DNA of 7,577 nucleotides, taken from Gammaproteobacteria bacterium (lineage in GTDB: Bacteria > Pseudomonadota > Gammaproteobacteria > S144-34). A model generated the notes under the pieces. It saw only the letters and a list, made by a program, of their open reading frames with translations, made no database searches and was not told the origin of the DNA. This document shows, one piece after another, positions 6,491 through 7,577 of the stretch. Within the stretch, counting starts at the first letter, position 1, and each line of letters starts with the position of its first letter. Position numbers and translations under genes: made by a program. The stretch covers positions 1-7,577 of the forward strand of contig WGBS01000093.1 in NCBI GenBank assembly GCA_015494165.1, written 5' to 3'.

Positions 6491-6540
6491 GGGAGACGGG
6501 TAACGGGAGACGGGTTGCGAGTGACAGGTCACGGGTGACC
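6491..6540 (+). repeat. Heptad GGG-N4 array 3 (seven units)
   Basis: Units start at 6491, 6498, 6505, 6512, 6519, 6526 and 6533, all in one 7-base phase: GGGAGAC, GGGTAAC, GGGAGAC, GGGTTGC, then decayed GAGTGAC and AGGTCAC, then GGGTGAC. The first four GGG tracts meet the G3-N1-7 quadruplex pattern on the plus strand. ACGGGTTGCG (6510-6519) is perfectly complementary to 6554-6563 in the next array, and GGTCAC/GTGACC (6527-6532/6535-6540) nests inside, so this block can fold into a stem-loop. Confidence 0.8.
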
Positions 6541-6544
6541 GTGC

Positions 6545-6606
6545 ACCGTAGCCCGCAACCCGTAGCCCGTCCCCTCGCCTCCCGATGCCCGCCTCCCGCC
6601 TCTCCC
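6545..6606 (-). repeat. Heptad array 4, inverted (CCC on plus strand)
   Basis: CCC triplets start at 6552, 6559 and 6566 in one phase, preceded by ACC at 6545. After a phase slip they resume at 6581, 6588 and 6595. Units include CCCGCAA, CCCGTAG and CCCGTCC, reverse complements of the GGG-N4 type. The array gives quadruplex potential on the minus strand and pairs with the array at 6491-6540 to make an imperfect inverted repeat. Confidence 0.7.
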
Positions 6607-6624
6607 GCCGCCTCCGGCGGCGGG
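6604..6624 (-). terminator. GC-rich stem-loop just after the chemotaxis gene
   Basis: CCCGCCGCC (6604-6612) pairs perfectly with 6616-6624 around loop TCC, and the stem begins one base after the chemotaxis gene stop (6626-6628). The position suits a transcription end. No T-run follows on the minus strand, where the sequence continues AGAGGCGGGAGG, so termination would be atypical or the hairpin may serve only as a 3' end stabiliser. Confidence 0.4.
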
Positions 6625-6625
6625 C

Positions 6626-7577
6626 TCAGACCCGGAAGCGGCCCACGAGCTCCTGCAGGCGCATCGCCGCCTGCGCGACGACGTCGCAGGCCGAGCTGGT
6701 GCGCCCGGCCGCCTCCTCGGTGCGGCCGCTGAGCTCGGTCATGCCGACCACGTTCTGGTTGATGGCCTCCACGGCCTGGCTCTGGTCGCGCGTGGCGTCG
6801 GCGATCTGCGCGGTCATCTCGCGGATGCGCTCCACGCGCCCGAGGATCGCCTCCAGGCACTGGCCGGCCTGCTCGGCCTGGGAGGCGCTCGCGCGCGCCG
6901 ACTCCTGCCCGCGCCCCATGACCGCCACCGCGTCCGTCGTCGCCTGGCGCACCTGCTCCACCATGTCTCGGATCTCCAGCGTGGACTCGTGGGTGCGCGA
7001 GGCGAGCGTGCGCACCTCATCGGCGACCACGGCGAAGCCGCGCCCGTGCTCGCCCGCGCGCGCGGCCTCGATCGCGGCGTTCAGCGCCAGCAGATTGGTC
7101 TGCTCGGCGATGTCGTTGATCACCTCGAGCACCGTGCCGATGCGCTCGCCCTGCGACTGCAGGCGCGCGATGACCTCCGCGGCCCCCTCCATCTCGGCCG
7201 ACAGGTCGCGGATGCCCGCCACCGTGGCGTCCACCACCTCCTTGCCCGTGCGCGCCTCGCCGGCGCAGGCCTCGGCCGCCTCGGCGGTCTCGCCCACGTT
7301 GCGCGCCACCTCCTGCCCGGTAGCCGCCATCTCGTTGATGGCGGTGGCGACCTGCTCGGCCTGGCCGCGCTGCTCGGAGGAGCTCGCGCTGAGGCCGCCG
7401 GCGAGCTCGCGCAGGCGGCTCGCCTCCTCCGAGAGCGTGCGCGTGTCGGCGGCCACGGTGGTCATGATCTCACGCAGCGAGCCCACGAAGGCATTGATCG
7501 CCCTGCGCAGGCGCGCGATCTCGTCCCCGCCGCGCACCGGCAGCGCGCGCGTCAGGTCGCCGCCGCCGCGCGCGAGC
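6626..7577 (-). CDS. Methyl-accepting chemotaxis protein, C-terminal part
   Basis: The visible 316 residues are the cytoplasmic half of a chemoreceptor, which passes ligand signals to the CheA-CheW kinase complex at the inner membrane. The frame is open to the right edge, so the sensor and membrane segments lie outside. The first residues ([20 protein letters not shown]) are the second half of a HAMP domain. The coiled-coil signalling domain follows, with the conserved hairpin tip [20 protein letters not shown] around 7055-7120, then [15 protein letters not shown]. Glutamine/glutamate-rich helices on either side hold likely methylation sites. The protein ends ..[10 protein letters not shown] with no CheR-tethering pentapeptide such as NWETF, so adaptation would rely on untethered CheR/CheB. 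The GTG at 7537 falls within the HAMP domain and is not the real start. The sensed ligand cannot be judged from this part. Confidence 0.95.
   Translation of the reverse strand, partial: LARGGGDLTRALPVRGGDEIARLRRAINAFVGSLREIMTTVAADTRTLSEEASRLRELAGGLSASSSEQRGQAEQVATAINEMAATGQEVARNVGETAEAAEACAGEARTGKEVVDATVAGIRDLSAEMEGAAEVIARLQSQGERIGTVLEVINDIAEQTNLLALNAAIEAARAGEHGRGFAVVADEVRTLASRTHESTLEIRDMVEQVRQATTDAVAVMGRGQESARASASQAEQAGQCLEAILGRVERIREMTAQIADATRDQSQAVEAINQNVVGMTELSGRTEEAAGRTSSACDVVAQAAMRLQELVGRFRV

Noticed and set aside
6321..6606. Heptad region as a CRISPR array
   Set aside because: The repeat unit is 7 bases with no spacers of 25-40 bases and no cas genes nearby.
6237..6860. Short open frames across the heptad region on both strands
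   Set aside because: They arise because a 7-base repeat reads through all frames; no start with a ribosome-binding site and no conserved domain is visible.

Overview
The window is very GC-rich (well above 70% by eye), and codon third positions are almost all G or C. All six genes I can support lie on the minus strand, so transcription runs from right to left. The gene order glnE-ilvE followed by envelope glycosyltransferase genes, and close protein-level resemblance to gammaproteobacterial GlnE and IlvE, suggest a high-GC gammaproteobacterium. An Ectothiorhodospiraceae/Chromatiales-like organism is my inference; no rRNA or other taxonomic marker is present.

Right edge to left: (1) 6626-7577, the C-terminal part of a methyl-accepting chemotaxis protein, cut by the window edge, with a GC-rich stem-loop just after its stop. 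(2) 6286-6625, a 340-base intergenic region without a gene. It is filled by 7-bp-periodic GGG-N4 arrays in alternating orientations, plus short palindromes and a REP-like hairpin. (3) 3358-6285, glnE, the two-domain glutamine synthetase adenylyltransferase/adenylyl-removing enzyme. (4) 2402-3361, ilvE, branched-chain aminotransferase, coupled to glnE by an ATGA overlap. Its last 13 codons are made almost wholly of a perfect 15-bp inverted repeat. (5) 2245-2401, a short structured intergenic region with several hairpins and a TATAAT box. (6) 2032-2244, a 70-aa CHCC zinc-finger protein. (7) 1127-2035, an ELM1-family (COG3660-type) protein that appears to start at CTG, overlapping the previous stop. 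(8) 1-1142, a family-4-type glycosyltransferase running off the left edge.

There seem to be two transcription units after the chemotaxis gene. glnE-ilvE covers nitrogen-assimilation control and branched-chain amino-acid metabolism. The zinc-finger, ELM1 and glycosyltransferase genes are tightly packed or overlapping, probably serve cell-envelope glycan synthesis, and may have their own promoter at 2273-2278. I see no complete mobile element, CRISPR array, tRNA or rRNA, and no clearly new multi-gene system. The least-explained elements are the heptad-repeat intergenic region, the palindrome that forms the end of ilvE, and the conserved-looking zinc-finger/ELM1 pair.
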